From positions 21,421,395 through 21,485,394 of the forward strand of contig OX336345.1 in NCBI GenBank assembly GCA_946902875.1: 64,000 nt of DNA, written 5' to 3'. Source of the DNA: Nematopogon swammerdamellus (Eukaryota; Arthropoda; Insecta; Lepidoptera; Adelidae). Of this stretch, positions 33,640-44,562 are shown one piece after another. The notes below the pieces were generated by a model. The model saw only the letters and a list, made by a program, of their open reading frames with translations. It ran no database searches and was not told where the DNA came from. Position 1 is the stretch's first letter. Every line of letters begins with the position of its first letter. The position numbers and the translations under genes were made by a program.

Positions 33640-33813
33640 AATATACTAATAATAAATCTGTACGGGATGGTCTTGTTCCGGTTACGCTTAGATGTGGCTC
33701 TCATACAATCCAAATTTTTCCGCGCGCCGAAATAAAGGTACGGTAGCGGGCTTGTTTACTTTCTTCTTTTTAAATACGACTTTCACGCGAGCGAAGCCGC
33801 GGGCAAAAGCTAG
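33640..33813 (+). mobile_element. 174-bp Helitron-like element
   Basis: A|TCAATATACTAATAATAAA at the start and GCGGGCAAAAGCTAG|T at the end: both Helitron boundary rules are met. It is internally deleted relative to 23695-24048. Confidence 0.8.
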
Positions 33814-34766
33814 TTTTATAATAGAATTTATTTTGCTCTGAAACAAAGCCTCGTTGATATTCCACCGGCAGACGCCCGCCCACGCGCCGCTGTTAAAATT
33901 GGAAAGAAAAGTTCGGAAAAGTTTGTATCGCGAATGGATTTAAAATTTCTATAGGAGAATATTCTATCGAATCGATTACCTATCAAAACATTGTGACTTT
34001 CGAAGTTTTGTTTGTCAGGTTCTTCTTCGCATTGTCAGCCTCGATAGTTCAGTGCTGCAGATAGTCGACTGTTGCTATCTTAGAGAAATATCGTAGTTGC
34101 AGCGCCTCTAATGATAGATTTGCGAACTTCGTTTCTCCATACAAAATGATGCGGAGAACACGGCGTAGCGTAGTACGCGGTGTAGGTTAAATCTCGTGAT
34201 AAGGGTACTTGTAAGGTTTACTTGTTGTGTAGTGTAAATAAATAAACAAATTTCCCGCACTGGCGACATTAATTATGGCTATCAACAACTCCTCTGTACT
34301 TCCTCCTCCGTGGGTTGTACTGAGGATATACGAGGGTGCATGAGGGTGCATGAGGGTGTGTAAGCGAGCGAGCAGTGCGGTTCGTGTGTGCCATTTCGCA
34401 AGTTAATTTAACCGATGGAGTTTCCGTTCGTTGGCTGAATTTAATTTATTCTCCGATTAAATGCAGATTCATATCAAATTTTCTGCAACGTGATTGAACC
34501 AATCACAATGAGCACCCATCGCGTATGCGAGACTGTAGATCGAATTACATTCATTGTTTTATGCGTTGTCAAATAAATTAAACATTTAAATAATAAAATA
34601 TGTGTGTTTCGTGACAAGGGTATAGAGTTATTACTTGGTATGCGTGGCTTGATAAAAGAATGCAGCTGGTTGAATTGAAAATGCAAATATTACATGGCCG
34701 TTTCCATCGGTAGTACATTAGTAGTCTTATAGAGAGCAAGAAATAAGCGGAGTCCACCACTTTTTG
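33814..34766. other. Unassigned stretch with partial repeats
   Basis: 34100-34205 is the half copy of the 17.1-17.3 kb foldback. 34273-34326 is an inverted copy of 33582-33634 (CAACAACTCCTCTGTACTTC), so the sequence between is bounded by ~50-bp inverted repeats. The remainder to 34766 is unassigned, with no convincing ORF. Confidence 0.45.
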
Positions 34767-35149
34767 TCAGCCTCGATAGTTCAGTGGTGCAGACAGTCGA
34801 CTGTCGCTATTGATTGTTAAGCAACGCTGGGCCGGTCAGTACTTGGATGGGTGACCGCTCCACCGTTGGAGGCTGACCGTGGTTCGGATTCCACGTAAGA
34901 CTGTAAGTCCCTTCCCTCCTTACCTTACTAGGTGGTAGGCTTCAACCCGCCCGGGTAGGTACCACCGCACTGAATGAAACCTCGGTCGAAACGGCTACGT
35001 AAATAGTTTGTGCTTTCCGTCTAGTTCAGTGTAGCCGGCACGACCGAAGGGAATCACTGACATGGCACCTAGCTCACCCGGTGTTATGGGCCGACATCAC
35101 GGATGTTGCAGGTGATGTAGCCAACCGTGTCAAGTTTCCATAAAAAAAA
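34767..35149 (+). mobile_element. SINE family A, full length with composite tRNA/5S head
   Basis: CAGCCTCGATAGTTCAGTGG (A box), GTTAAGCAACGCTGGGCCGG and TCAGTACTTGGATGGGTGAC (5S rRNA box A/IE and box C), GTGGTTCGGATTCCACG (B box), then the body TTACTAGGTGGTAGG..GTACCACCGCACTGAATG to GTTTCCATAAAAAAAA. About 380 bp. Expected to be a polymerase III transcript mobilised by a LINE. Confidence 0.92.
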
Positions 35150-35389
35150 TATATATATTTTGTAGTCACAATTTTTTTTCCAACCCTACACGAAGCACGC
35201 CTTTCGACATTTACCAAGCGAGTTTTTCAAGGTTCCGGTTGCGTTCTGATCTGCCGGTCGACCTACAGTAGGTACCTACAACCTCAGACCAAATAATAGG
35301 AGTTGTAGGCTCAGACCAAATAAAACGTAAAGACAGAGCGTAGCGGGAAGTACCAGTGAGGCAGGCAATACTAAGAATAAGAATAAGAA

Positions 35390-35870
35390 TAAGAATAAAA
35401 TATTTTTATTTACACAAATACACCTTTTACATTGTTCTTACATTAAAATACATTTAATCTTAACCTAAGTGCAATATGTAAATAGGTAGCGGCCCAGCAT
35501 ATGCCTAGCTAGGATTGCGCCCAGCTGACGCTGTTTTTCAGCCGCAACCTACCAGAGGTAGTCAAAAAAATAATAACATGGCGGAGATAGAGAACAAAAC
35601 AAATTTACAACCACAAATAAATATACCTATAGTTACACAAGAATATAGACAATCAACATATACAATAATACACAAAGATCCCATATGGTTAAACGAAGAC
35701 ACAAACTTTGAAGAGACAAACTACGCCTCGCCATGTACATACAAAGCAACACGCGCACACATGCAATCAAACTGTGCCTCGCATCCACCAATCAAAAGCC
35801 TCGAAAAAAAAGTGTTGCCCTTAGTGTTATAATTATTCCGATTATTGGGTAAGTGAGGCTACACACAACT
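35390..35870. other. Unassigned, possible LINE 3' UTR; 105-codon ORF
   Basis: A 105-codon plus-strand frame (35515-35832) is Asn/Thr/Gln-rich (MAEIENKTNLQPQIN.. in part). It has no domain I recognise, and codon use follows the AT-rich background. The upstream AATAAGAATAAGAATAAAAT repeat at 35375 suggests a retroelement end. I would not call a gene. Confidence 0.3.
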
Positions 35871-35944
35871 ATTGTATGCGTAATAAATTCGTGTTGTATT
35901 ATCCCTTCAAGTGGCGCTGTAAGAAATAATATATTCACACAACA

Positions 35945-36120
35945 CACTGTATCCCGACAATCGGGGTAAGCAGAGTAATCGGAATTGTGCTGCAGGTACT
36001 CTTGTAAATTACAGCTCAACACCAAGCAACTGTGAAGCAGGAAGTAAGGCATGATAACCCATCCGCTGCATTACTCGGTGCAAGGGCATTTCCAAGGTTA
36101 GAGGTGGTCATCCTGTCACC
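35945..36120 (-). mobile_element. SINE family C fragment
   Basis: TGTATCCCGACAATCGGGGT, TGCTGCAGGTACTCTTG, AACTGTGAAGCAGGAAGTAA, CCGCTGCATTACTCGGTGCA: reverse complement of the family, head missing. Confidence 0.7.
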
Positions 36121-36371
36121 CTTTATTTATACAATAAACGATTTCTTTCTTTCTTTCTAAATTAAATGCGAAGAAGAACTGACAAACAAACTTCGCAAGT
36201 CACAATGTTTTGTTAGTACTTTATAAGTATTATTAATAGTAACTTACAAAAATAATTAACCCATACGTACCGCTCACAAGAACATTAATATTTACAACAT
36301 AAACTAATTTACTATGACATGCACTGCAACTCCGTAAGGACGGCGGCGGCGGCTCCTTAAGGGTGTTGTAT

Positions 36372-36690
36372 CGTCTATTTCATGAGGAGTGTTCAGAGGA
36401 GCTGTTTAACGCGATTCCGCCGTCCCCATTCCACCTCCGCACTACGCGCACCAACCGGTTCTGTAGATCTTTTATTCACAGAACCGGGAAAATGTGGAAC
36501 GCACTCCCTGCCCACATCTATTTATTTCCAAGTATAGCCTGAGGGTTTTCAAAAGGGGCGTCAAAAGGCTCCTGTCGGGCCGGCATGGCATTCGCAATCC
36601 CCATGCATCACAGAATGTCCATGGGCATCGTTGGACACCTACTTGTAGTTGAAACGATGCCACATGTCGCGCTATCAATAAAATTTTTTT
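36372..36690 (+). pseudogene. LINE RT C-terminus and 3' end
   Basis: Reads CSEELFNAIPPSPFHLRTTR, TNRFCRSFIHRTGKMWNALP, then a stop, then the DNA tail CTCCTGTCGGGCCGGCATGG, ACACCTACTTG and CACATGTCGCGCTATCAATA. The IPP.PFH.R.TR and LWN.LP-type motifs are the usual ends of jockey/CR1-like LINE proteins. The sister copy at 60070-60410 is on the other strand. Confidence 0.75.
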
Positions 36691-36699
36691 TATAAAAAA

Positions 36700-37255
36700 G
36701 CGGCCTCACTGCGCTGTACGCGGCATTCTGTCTTTACTTTTTATTTGGTCTGAGACTACAACTCCTACACTCCACAGTCCTGAGTCCACAGACGAGGAGC
36801 TAGCCCGATTTGTATTCCCGGTGCGCGGCAGCTCGGTGCGGCGGAGGGCTGGGGAGGAGGGGAATCGACTTGTACCGTCTGGGGAGTTCGAGGAACAGCA
36901 GCGTTGTGTTGCGTGGCGGAAAACTAAATGTTTGATTGTTGATTCATTTGGCTGGGGACGAGTGAAGGGCTGGCCTAATGAAGTGACACTCGGTGCGAGG
37001 CGTTGCCACTTGCTTGGGATTCGCTGCGCCCCGCGAGCGAGCGAGTCGGCATTTTGAAAGAAACCCGCAGATACGCTCGACGGAATTTCCGGACGGCGGC
37101 GGTAAAGTGTATGGGTCATTAATCGACAAAAGTGTGCCAGCCACCGAGAGCTCCGGTCGGGATTATCCGGCCTGAAATTCCGTTGAGTATGTCTTCCCGC
37201 TTAGACAAAGAGATATTTAAAGATTACGAACCGAAAGTAATATTGTTCATCATCA
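36700..37255. other. GC-rich unassigned intronic segment
   Basis: 36820-37170 is GC-rich with several overlapping frames on both strands (up to 137 codons). All are Arg/Pro-rich with no domain and no conserved splice signals. Possibly unique intron sequence or a CpG-rich regulatory stretch; nothing in it proves either. Confidence 0.35.
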
Positions 37256-37264
37256 TAAAAAAAC

Positions 37265-38095
37265 CGATCAAGTGCGATTTAGACTCGCGCGCCGAGTGTT
37301 TCGTATGAATCAATCTCACACCGCATTCAACCCTAATTGATTTACTTCGGGAGATGTATTCATTCGTTTATCTAAACGCTGTTCGGCTTTTGGTCTCGTC
37401 TTATTTTCTTCGAAAAGTATTCATTATATAGTTCAGATATCTGTTATAACATCAATCTCCTCAATAATTAGAGGCATAAGGAGAAGAATAAGAGGAATCT
37501 GCTTGGAAGACAGCGACGGCATCTTCAAAACCGACGAGGATCCAACGTGGCGTCGTAGCTCCCAAAGGGATTTTATTTTTATTACAAACCTGGTTTAACC
37601 TGGATGGTTATTTTTGTTTTTAGATATGTAATCGATCTGTCCTTTCGTCCTAGGCTGTATCGTATGAACCGTAATAGTTAGCCTGTTGAAATGTTCACAG
37701 AATATGTGTTATTATGGCGGATGTGCCAGCAAATAATAAAACAAAAACAAACAGTAAAAATCAAGGGGTCCCCATACAAGAAACGTGATAAGAATTTATT
37801 AGTACATATTCACGCTACTGAGTTACAGATGGCACTACAGGTATTTATATTGCACATTATAGAACGACAGAATATTGACGAAAATGGTTTTTTGACAGGC
37901 ATTAGTATAGCGGCTTATGTAAGTCTTTAGTACGCCTACTGTTAATCGGGAAACATAAAAAAAAAAAATAAAAAAAAAATACAGTCGAATTGAGAACCTC
38001 CTCCTTTTTTTAAGTCGGTTAAAAATGAGTATTGTATAGCGGATCTACGGAACCCTCCGTGCGCGAGTAAAACTCGCACTTGACAGATTTTTATG
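37265..38095. repeat. Diverged repeat family D and 'AACCGACTTAAA' repeat pieces
   Basis: Edges AAACCGATCAAGTGCGATTT (37260) and CCCTCCGTGCGCGAGTAAAA (38051) face each other as in family D. Inside are CTCCCAAAGGGATTTT, GCCTGTTGAAATGTTCAC and, at 37983-38020, GTCGAATTGAGAACCTCCTC. The last is the reverse of the element at 48233. Confidence 0.55.
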
Positions 38096-38401
38096 AACGA
38101 ATTGTTGGCTAGAACATTTACTATACCCGTTAAGTCAGTCCATCACTCCTTGGTGAACTAGGTGTCAGCAATTCGGTCATGTGAAGAATCAAATTCTATA
38201 AGAAGAAAGAGTAGGTATCTATGTAGGGAATGACAATAAGTCTACATGTGCCACTTGCTTGGCACATCCTGGTTTACCGGTTCAAACTTATCGCATAAAC
38301 GTCAATCACACGCGCGCGGCAGTGACACCGAGAGGTACCGCGCCACGCGCGAGGGCGGGCGGGACCTCAGAACATAAAACACCTGTAGAAATCGTAAGTG
38401 G

Positions 38402-38655
38402 GCGCGGTATAACCTAATTTTTATAACTGTGCACATCGAGCTGTCAAAGTCGTTAGGTTGAATTCAACCCCCGCTTACTTCCTCACCTCTCCGCCGACGC
38501 CAATCAGTACACACAAACACACACACAGCAAGGGCGTGTACTGATAGGCGTCGGCGGAGAGGTGAGGAAGTAAGCGGAGGGTGAATTCAGTCCTGCCAAC
38601 CTAACGACTTTGACAGCTCGAAGTGCACAGTTATAAAAATTGGGTCATACCCGCG
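38402..38655. repeat. Foldback element with ~110-bp arms
   Basis: The arms 38402-38512 and 38536-38655 are inverted copies (TTATAACTGTGCAC.. / ..GTGCACAGTTATAA; CCTCACCTCTCCGCCGACGC / GCGTCGGCGGAGAGGTGAGG). The 23-base loop is AC-rich. No ORF. Confidence 0.85.
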
Positions 38656-38719
38656 TACCGCAAATTAAAATTTAAAAAAGTTTATTTAATAAAAAGCACA
38701 CACCTTAGGTCCCTTCCCT

Positions 38720-38940
38720 TCTTATGAGGGCAAGGCTGAGGGCCGAGCTGCGTTCACATAAACGATGACTGGAAGTCAATTAAGGGCGTCAATCAAAGGA
38801 CGAGCTATGTTTAGTTAAGTAAATGGTAAACGTTCTCGAAGAAAGTAAGCAACCAAGGGCGAGGCCCAACGCCCAGCTGCCTTAACGTTCACGCCTTCGG
38901 TCTCGCCCTTAATGATTTATTTTCTTCCAGAAAGTATATC
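38720..38940. repeat. Remnant of the Helitron-internal 'GAGGCCGAAGGCCGAGCTGCG' repeats
   Basis: Words GGGCAAGGCTGAGGGCCGAG, AAGGGCGAGGCCCAACGCCC and CCTTCGGTCTCGCCCTTAAT occur in both orientations, as they flank the captured fragment in the Helitrons. No coding fragment remains. From 38950 to 39280 no gene is supported. Confidence 0.5.
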
Positions 38941-39281
38941 GCACTACAGCTTCTACCCGTGTTGATGTTCTGTGGGCCAGGCGGACGAGGGGGACGCGTC
39001 GACACGGCTCGCCGCAGGGCGCCCCGGCGGCCCCACGTCTCGCGCTATATTACCACGTCTAGATTATTCATATCTGATTACATTCAGGAGAGAGGAAAAT
39101 TCAAAATGCATGTCTCCCGGCGCCGACCGACCCACGTGCCCTGACGAAATTATGGATCGAGTCTGTGTTCATACGGAGATTGTTCTCGGAGCTCAAAATT
39201 CGGAACGCCCCGCGTGTGAACGCAAAGTTCGGCAACCTCGGTAGCTCAGCGGTGCGGTCGGTTGACTGTTTGTGCGGCGCG

Positions 39282-39683
39282 GGCGGGTGGCCGAGTGGTT
39301 TGGGCATCGGCTTCTCATGCGAGAGGTCCGCGGTTCGAATCCCGTCGGCGTGTACCAATGAGTTTTTTCTGACGAAAAAATTTACGTGCATACCTACACC
39401 TGCTGCTTCACCGTTCGGAACCGGTGTAAAACTGTAGGTCCCTTCCCTTGCCCCTTACTAGGTGGTAGGCTCAAATTGTAGCCGACTGGGTTGGTACCAC
39501 CGTACTGGATGTAAGATGGCCGCATAGCAGCCTCGGTTGTGTTCTCCTCTAGTCCAGTATAGCCAGCAATCCAGGGAAGTCTCCGGTATGGCACCTACCT
39601 TCTCGGAGGTGATATTGGCTGGTCGGAGCATGCGCTTTAGCCCCTCCAACTCAGCCACCCATACCGGATTACATAAAAAAAAA
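39282..39683 (+). mobile_element. SINE family B, full length
   Basis: GGGTGGCCGAGTGGTTTGGG (A box), CTTCTCATGCGAGAGG, GGTTCGAATCCCG (B box), CACCGTTCGGAACCGGTG, GGTTGGTACCACCGTACTGG, to GGATTACATAAAAAAA. The head is the best-preserved tRNA-Ser-like one in the window. Confidence 0.92.
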
Positions 39684-39687
39684 CACA

Positions 39688-40235
39688 CCTTGGCGCGGAC
39701 AGTACTTGAATGGGTGACCGCTCGACCCTTGGAGGCTGACCTTGGTTCCGATTCCACGTAAAACTGTAGGTGCCTTCCCTTCTTACCTTACTGGGTGGTA
39801 AGTTTCGTCCCGCCCGGGTTGATAACACCGCACTGAATGAAACGTTGGTCGATCGAAACGGTTTTTTGTTTATGGAAACTGACACAGTTGGCTACAAAGT
39901 CTACAACATCCGTGATGTCAGCCCACAACACCGGGTGAACTAGGTGCCGTGTCAGTGCTTCCCTTCATTTCATTTCGGCTACACTGAACTGGACGGAAAA
40001 CACGAACTATTTACATAGCCGTTTCGAACGATGTTACGCTCAGTGCGGTGGTACCAACCAGGGCGGGATAGAAAGTTATGTAATTAGTTCATGTTTACCG
40101 TCCAGTTCAGTGTAGCCGACATGAAATGAAGAGAAGCACTGACATGGCAGCTAGTTCACCAAGGTGTTATGGGCTGACATCGCGGATGTTGTAGGTGAGG
40201 GAGCCAACCGTGTCAGTTTCGATGAAAAAAAAACC
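39688..40235. mobile_element. SINE family A (+) split by another family A (-)
   Basis: 39688-39861 (+) runs from the 5S-like GGACAGTACTTGAATGGGTG to GATCGAAACGG. 39864-40068 (-) is a second SINE, from a T run (TATGGAAACTGACACAGTTG) to CAGTGCGGTGGTACCAACC. 40070-40235 (+) resumes at TTATGTAATTAGTTCATG and ends with poly-A. The plus halves are adjacent blocks of one element, so one SINE inserted into another in reverse. Confidence 0.8.
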
Positions 40236-40480
40236 ACTTAGAGGCTAGATTGGAGACTGAAAGACGAATTCCGAAAAATTCAATTATTCTTTCATAATGT
40301 ATTTATCAAAGATTTCCATTTTCTTTTCAAAAAACTTTTGTTCTCGTAAATAAAACCTCGCAGCTAATAGTGCGGCCTCAGAGCTTGAGGACACTCTGTG
40401 CAAACTTTTCCATACTTTTATGACTTTTTTAACATAATTATTAATTTGCATTTTGTTCGCCGGCCGTTCGGGGTCGCACC

Positions 40481-40486
40481 GGGGGG

Positions 40487-40520
<34 letters not shown>

Positions 40521-40548
40521 GGGCGGCGCGCGGCGCGGCGGGGCGGCG
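40481..40548. repeat. Poly-G / GC-rich tract
   Basis: More than 25 consecutive Gs near 40488-40514, then GGCGGCGCGCGGCGCGGC. The plus strand is a strong G-quadruplex candidate. The Gly-rich and Pro-rich frames here are artefacts. Confidence 0.85.
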
Positions 40549-40720
40549 CTATCAAACTTTTTTCTTTGAAGAGTGCTCGAATATTGTTTTGTGGCGCTCG
40601 GCGGCGCGGCGGGGATATTTTTATGTCGAAGATACTTAAAGGACATCCATTAAACGAAGTAAGACAACCACCAGAGGGTAAGCTTTTTTGAGCGATTGTG
40701 ACATAGGATAAGATAAATGT

Positions 40721-40807
40721 CAGCCTCGGTAGCTTAGTGGTGCGGTCGGTCAACTGTCGGTTGGATGATAAGCACACCTGGGCGCGGTCAGTACTGTAGG
40801 TCCCTTC
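40721..40807 (+). mobile_element. SINE family A, left part (outermost layer of a nest)
   Basis: CAGCCTCGGTAGCTTAGTGG, GGCGCGGTCAGTACTGTAGG, TCCCTTC. It is interrupted at GTCCCTTC (40800-40807); the body resumes at 43619 with the same eight bases. The head has lost the 5S box C to B-box interval. Confidence 0.85.
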
Positions 40808-41002
40808 CACAGAGCATCAAATACCTACCGCGCGCGCCCCCTACTAGAGACGCCCTAAGCGATAATATTTGAAACCCAAAAACTACACGCAGTGCTGCTA
40901 GCGCTTCGTATGTGTGTGTGTGTGTGCTAGTGTCGACACTACACACAAAGAGGAGCAAGTTAGGCACACGCACAAAATAAATGCACACGCACAACACACA
41001 TA

Positions 41003-43519
41003 TCGCTCATCGAAAACGAGACTGACCTAACTCAAAATTTTCAATTTTTTAACTAATAATGTAGTTTTGATACTGGCAACACCATCTATCCGTAGATGCA
41101 ACAAACGTGTTCCTATCTCACTCGTACGCAGAGATATGAATATGCGCGTCTCTCTCGCACTGTACGAAATGTGTGTCATGAATGAAATCGAGACTGCCTT
41201 GTTTTAGTGTTGCGTTGGCCGAATAGAAAATAGCACGTATTTTTCGTCCTAAAGAGCAATGTGACCATCTCGATCGAGGAGACAAGGTAAATAAACACAA
41301 TTATTTTGAAGTCGTGAGGGACGCATTTCCAAATATGACCGTATCGACTTGAAATGTCGTAAACATTTGGTGTTGTAATTTAAAAAGCAACAGTATAGTT
41401 ATAAATGTGTCATCTGTTGTATGAATTATTTAGCAAAGTGGCTGTCTCGAACTGACATGGAAGCGTTGCTTGGACTAAAATGTAGACACTTTTGGTTTTT
41501 TAATCGTAAAGAATTCAAATTCTATCCAAGTTTTTGTTACAATTGAGAAAGTGTTTGTTCTGATTTGAAATAATAACAAAATTTCTGTTGTATATGGCAA
41601 TGCGTCGGTCTTTATTTCAAACAAAATCATAAATTATTTAAATACATTTATTTTTTTAACGTTTTTGGGCTACAGTACATAAAATCAGGAACCCTATTAG
41701 TCTCGGTTCAATGTTTTTACGTCCATCCAATTGTCTGTTTGTCTTTCTGAGTTATCATGCTTGTAAACCGTAACAGTTACATAGCCGAAACATACATATT
41801 GTATCAGTTTGTTTAGGTTTTTACCTCTATTAGATTGTTATAGAATAACTTTAACAATGTGGTATAACAAATATAAGTAGTGTTACTTACAATGGCCTGT
41901 TTCTTTTTTTCAGGTAATAATGGAAGATATAATAGAAGATAGATATAAACGAACTTTTGAACAAGGGTGTGATTCCGAGTTTTATCGTGACTTTTTCAGC
42001 AATTAAAAATATATTAGCATTTAATACCACAAAAAATACAACTATACACTAATACACTAAAACTAAAACTAATCTAAAATTAATATTCAGAAAACCTACA
42101 AAAAATAAATTTCTGAAAAGTCCGCCGTAGCCCCGTCTCTGCCGACGCCACGCTCGCCGCGTTACCCCTCTGAATCTCAATACCAATCCGCCGTATAAGG
42201 AAGACTTTGGAACGACGGTCGCCAGTCTTCTCCGCGAGAAGCTTTCCCAGCTTCTCCGTGAAAACCTTGGTTTCAGACTACCATGGTCCCAAAGTCTCCA
42301 CGGTGAAAGGTTGAAACTCAACGCGGTCACGTAGCGAGCTGTACAATCTCGTCTTGGCGGCGGTAGCCTTGTTTGCCGCGGCCCCGGCAGACATGGAGGT
42401 AACGGGAACATGGCTGGGGGCCAGGGTGTCCACGCATGTGGCGTTCCACACTAGAGCCCTCCCCCGGCTCCACGGCAGTAGGGTCATGCAGTCCTGCAGG
42501 GTCATGCAGGGTCAAGCAGATTTGTAATTATGAAAATGGTGGAATAGTTTGTACTTTTTTTTGTTTTATATTTTGTTTTCTTCATAGTGTGGTGTCTAGA
42601 TACTATTAGCATAACCAAATGTGATTTAGTTGTTCAAATTATCATACCAACCTCCATAACCTAAGACTAATTTAGTTTCATAGTAGTAATTTGATCGGTA
42701 AGAGTAAATGTCTCACAAAGTCGATAACATGTTCTTAGTTTTATAATTTTATTCTATGTGAAAATACGTCATTTTCGTACCATTGCCTAATGATATTTAT
42801 GGTTATTAAATAATCCTGAAACAATATTTTATTGCGTTTTAATCAAATTATGATAAAAAATTATGATATTATAGAATCCTTATGCAATATATTAATAAAA
42901 AGTTAATAATATATTAAGTAGGAACACATAATACACGTAATTAAATTAAATTATACATACTTTAATAAAAAATATATACAGTTTATGGGTCTTCATACAT
43001 TTTTAATCAATTTATTTATGACTTAACTTTGAATTTGAGATAGAATATAATTCATTAACGACATATCTCATAAAAGGACACATGAATTGTTTTGAACATT
43101 TTGATTCTATAAGGTTACAAAGCCTATCGTGTCTCAATTGCTTCTATTATATTTATTTCTAGGCCGCCAGACTTAGAGTTAAGAGTATATTTTGTCCAGA
43201 AAATTGATTTCTTGACAAGCACAATTCTAAAAGTGTCCCAAAAAATGCTGATCAGTTAAGTCCATAGAGACACGTATGCCATTTTTATCTCTTTAATATT
43301 TAATATAAAATTAAATACTAGATTTTAGTAATATTTTATTTACATTGATTGTAGCCGATTAAGGGCTCTTTCCAATAACCTTAATGCTTTTGATCTAGCA
43401 GCCATACATCTTAAGAAATCTAATTTTAAGGAAAAAAAAAGGTCACTGATATTTAGTTTTTTGCGATTTCCCAAAAATCACGTTTTTTGAGTTGCGTCAG
43501 TCTCGTTTTGGGTGAGCGA
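41003..43519. mobile_element. 2.5-kb TIR transposon, TA target duplication, with passenger fragment
   Basis: Ends TCGCTCATCGAAAACGAGAC and its imperfect inverse GTCTCGTTTTGGGTGAGCGA. TA is duplicated at 41001-41002 and 43520-43521. The empty site CACACATATGTAAG is intact (in reverse) at 2885-2905 and 27440-27460. Contents: an exon-like plus-strand frame at about 41914-42006 after a TTTTTTTCAG acceptor (EDIIEDRYKRTFEQGCDSEF.., stop); the nuclease-like pseudogene 42080-42505 (-); and a minus-strand Cys-containing frame near 43020-43145. A TA duplication fits Tc1/mariner relatives, but I see no DDD/DDE transposase. Confidence 0.8.
42080..42505 (-). pseudogene. Nuclease-like C-terminal domain of an RT protein, with stop codon
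   Basis: Reads MTLLPWSRGRALVWNATCVD, TLAPSHVPVTSMSAGAAANK, VEFQPFTVETLGPW, stop, SETKVFTEKLGKLLAEKTGD, VFLIRRIGIEIQRGNAASVA, ending RFSEY and stop. It is the same domain as in the two Helitrons but a diverged, separate lineage. The in-frame TAG after GPW (about 42280) and a local duplication of GCATGACCCT at the start mark it as dead. The WDAT of the Helitron copies is WNAT here, a change at a possible metal-binding Asp. Confidence 0.7.
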
Positions 43520-43618
43520 TATGTAAGTCATAGGCCACGCCCACAGGCTTCAACGGCGTTGTAGAGAAATCGCGTTCAGGGCGCCTCTAGGAGGGGCGCG
43601 CGCATTTGATGCTCTGTG

Positions 43619-43860
43619 GTCCCTTCCCTTCTTGCCTTACTAGGTGGTAGGGTTTATCCCGCCCGGGTTGGTACCACCGCATTGAATGAAACGTCGGTCG
43701 AAACGGCTATCTAAATAGTTTGTGTTTTCCGTCCAGTTAAGTGTAGCCGGCACGACCGAAGGGAAGCACTGACATGGCACCTAGTTCACCCGGTGTTATG
43801 GGCTGACATCACGGATATTGTAGGTGATGAAGCCAAATGTCAGTTTCCATAAAAAAAAAA
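43619..43860 (+). mobile_element. SINE family A, right part (outermost layer of the nest)
   Basis: GTCCCTTCCCTTCTTGCCTT, CTAGGTGGTAGGGTTTATCC, CGCCCGGGTTGGTACCACCG, GTTATGGGCTGACATCACGG, TGTCAGTTTCCATAAAAAAA. It completes the element that starts at 40721. From 43860 to 44560 no gene is supported. Confidence 0.88.
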
Positions 43861-44562
43861 TATTTAAAAAAAGTGTGTCGATGCATTCCCAACCTGTAAG
43901 CACTAATTTCATAGAATGAAATTTGATTAGTGAGAACGTTGATTTTCTCAAAAGTTTTTGGGTATCAAGGTTAAATGTTTGTGTTCCATTATTTTTTAAT
44001 ATAATAACTAATTGCATGATAATTTTAATGAGCGCATGTTTATGATTTTTGGATCTAATGTATATTATTATAATTTGTTAAAGAATGCACTCCTGCAAGA
44101 TAGATTTATCTTGTGCACGACGCCAATACTATGTACTCTGTGTTTAAAAACAAAAATACATAAATTTCAAATAATAAAAATATTAAAATTGCCCCAGCCC
44201 ATCCCCGGCCTGAAGCGAAAGTAAAATCAGAGCAGCCGGCCAGCGCGTACCGCCGCGCCGTCGACTCTGCCGTCGTCGCAACAGTTGTTATGTGATGGCG
44301 AAAGTTTTAAGTTCAGCACATAGATCACACAGACAAGACTAGATGGGCGATAAAGCGTCCGGCCTGTTTCTCCATACTCAGCTTTATGCGGAGAGTCCCG
44401 CATATTGTCGACGTCTATGCGCTCTCGCTGCTTGCCCAATAGACCAGCGGTTCCCAATTATTTTCGGCTACGGAACCCTAAATGATCGTCCTTCTGTCGG
44501 CGGAACACCAAGTTAATTAAAAAAGTGAACTTAAAAGCTAAATTTATGTGACCTGTATACCA

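Larger units (their letters stand above)
40808..43618. mobile_element. CACAGAGC TIR element inside a SINE, itself interrupted
   Basis: Starts CACAGAGCATCAAATACC and ends CATTTGATGCTCTGTG. It is flanked by the 8-bp duplication GTCCCTTC. Its own sequence is only 40808-41002 and 43520-43618, and it is in reverse orientation to the intact copy 2795-3091. The rest (41003-43519) is a further insertion. Confidence 0.85.

Noticed and set aside
36706..37175. Overlapping GC-rich frames up to 137 codons
   Set aside because: Found on both strands with Arg/Pro-rich composition, no domain and no splice context; explained by base composition.
39282..39355. Genuine tRNA-Ser gene
   Set aside because: The tRNA-like head continues into a SINE body with poly-A and occurs in four copies in the window; the 3' acceptor half is missing.
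40284..40810. Pro-rich and Gly-rich frames around 40.5 kb
   Set aside because: They translate a poly-G/GC tract.
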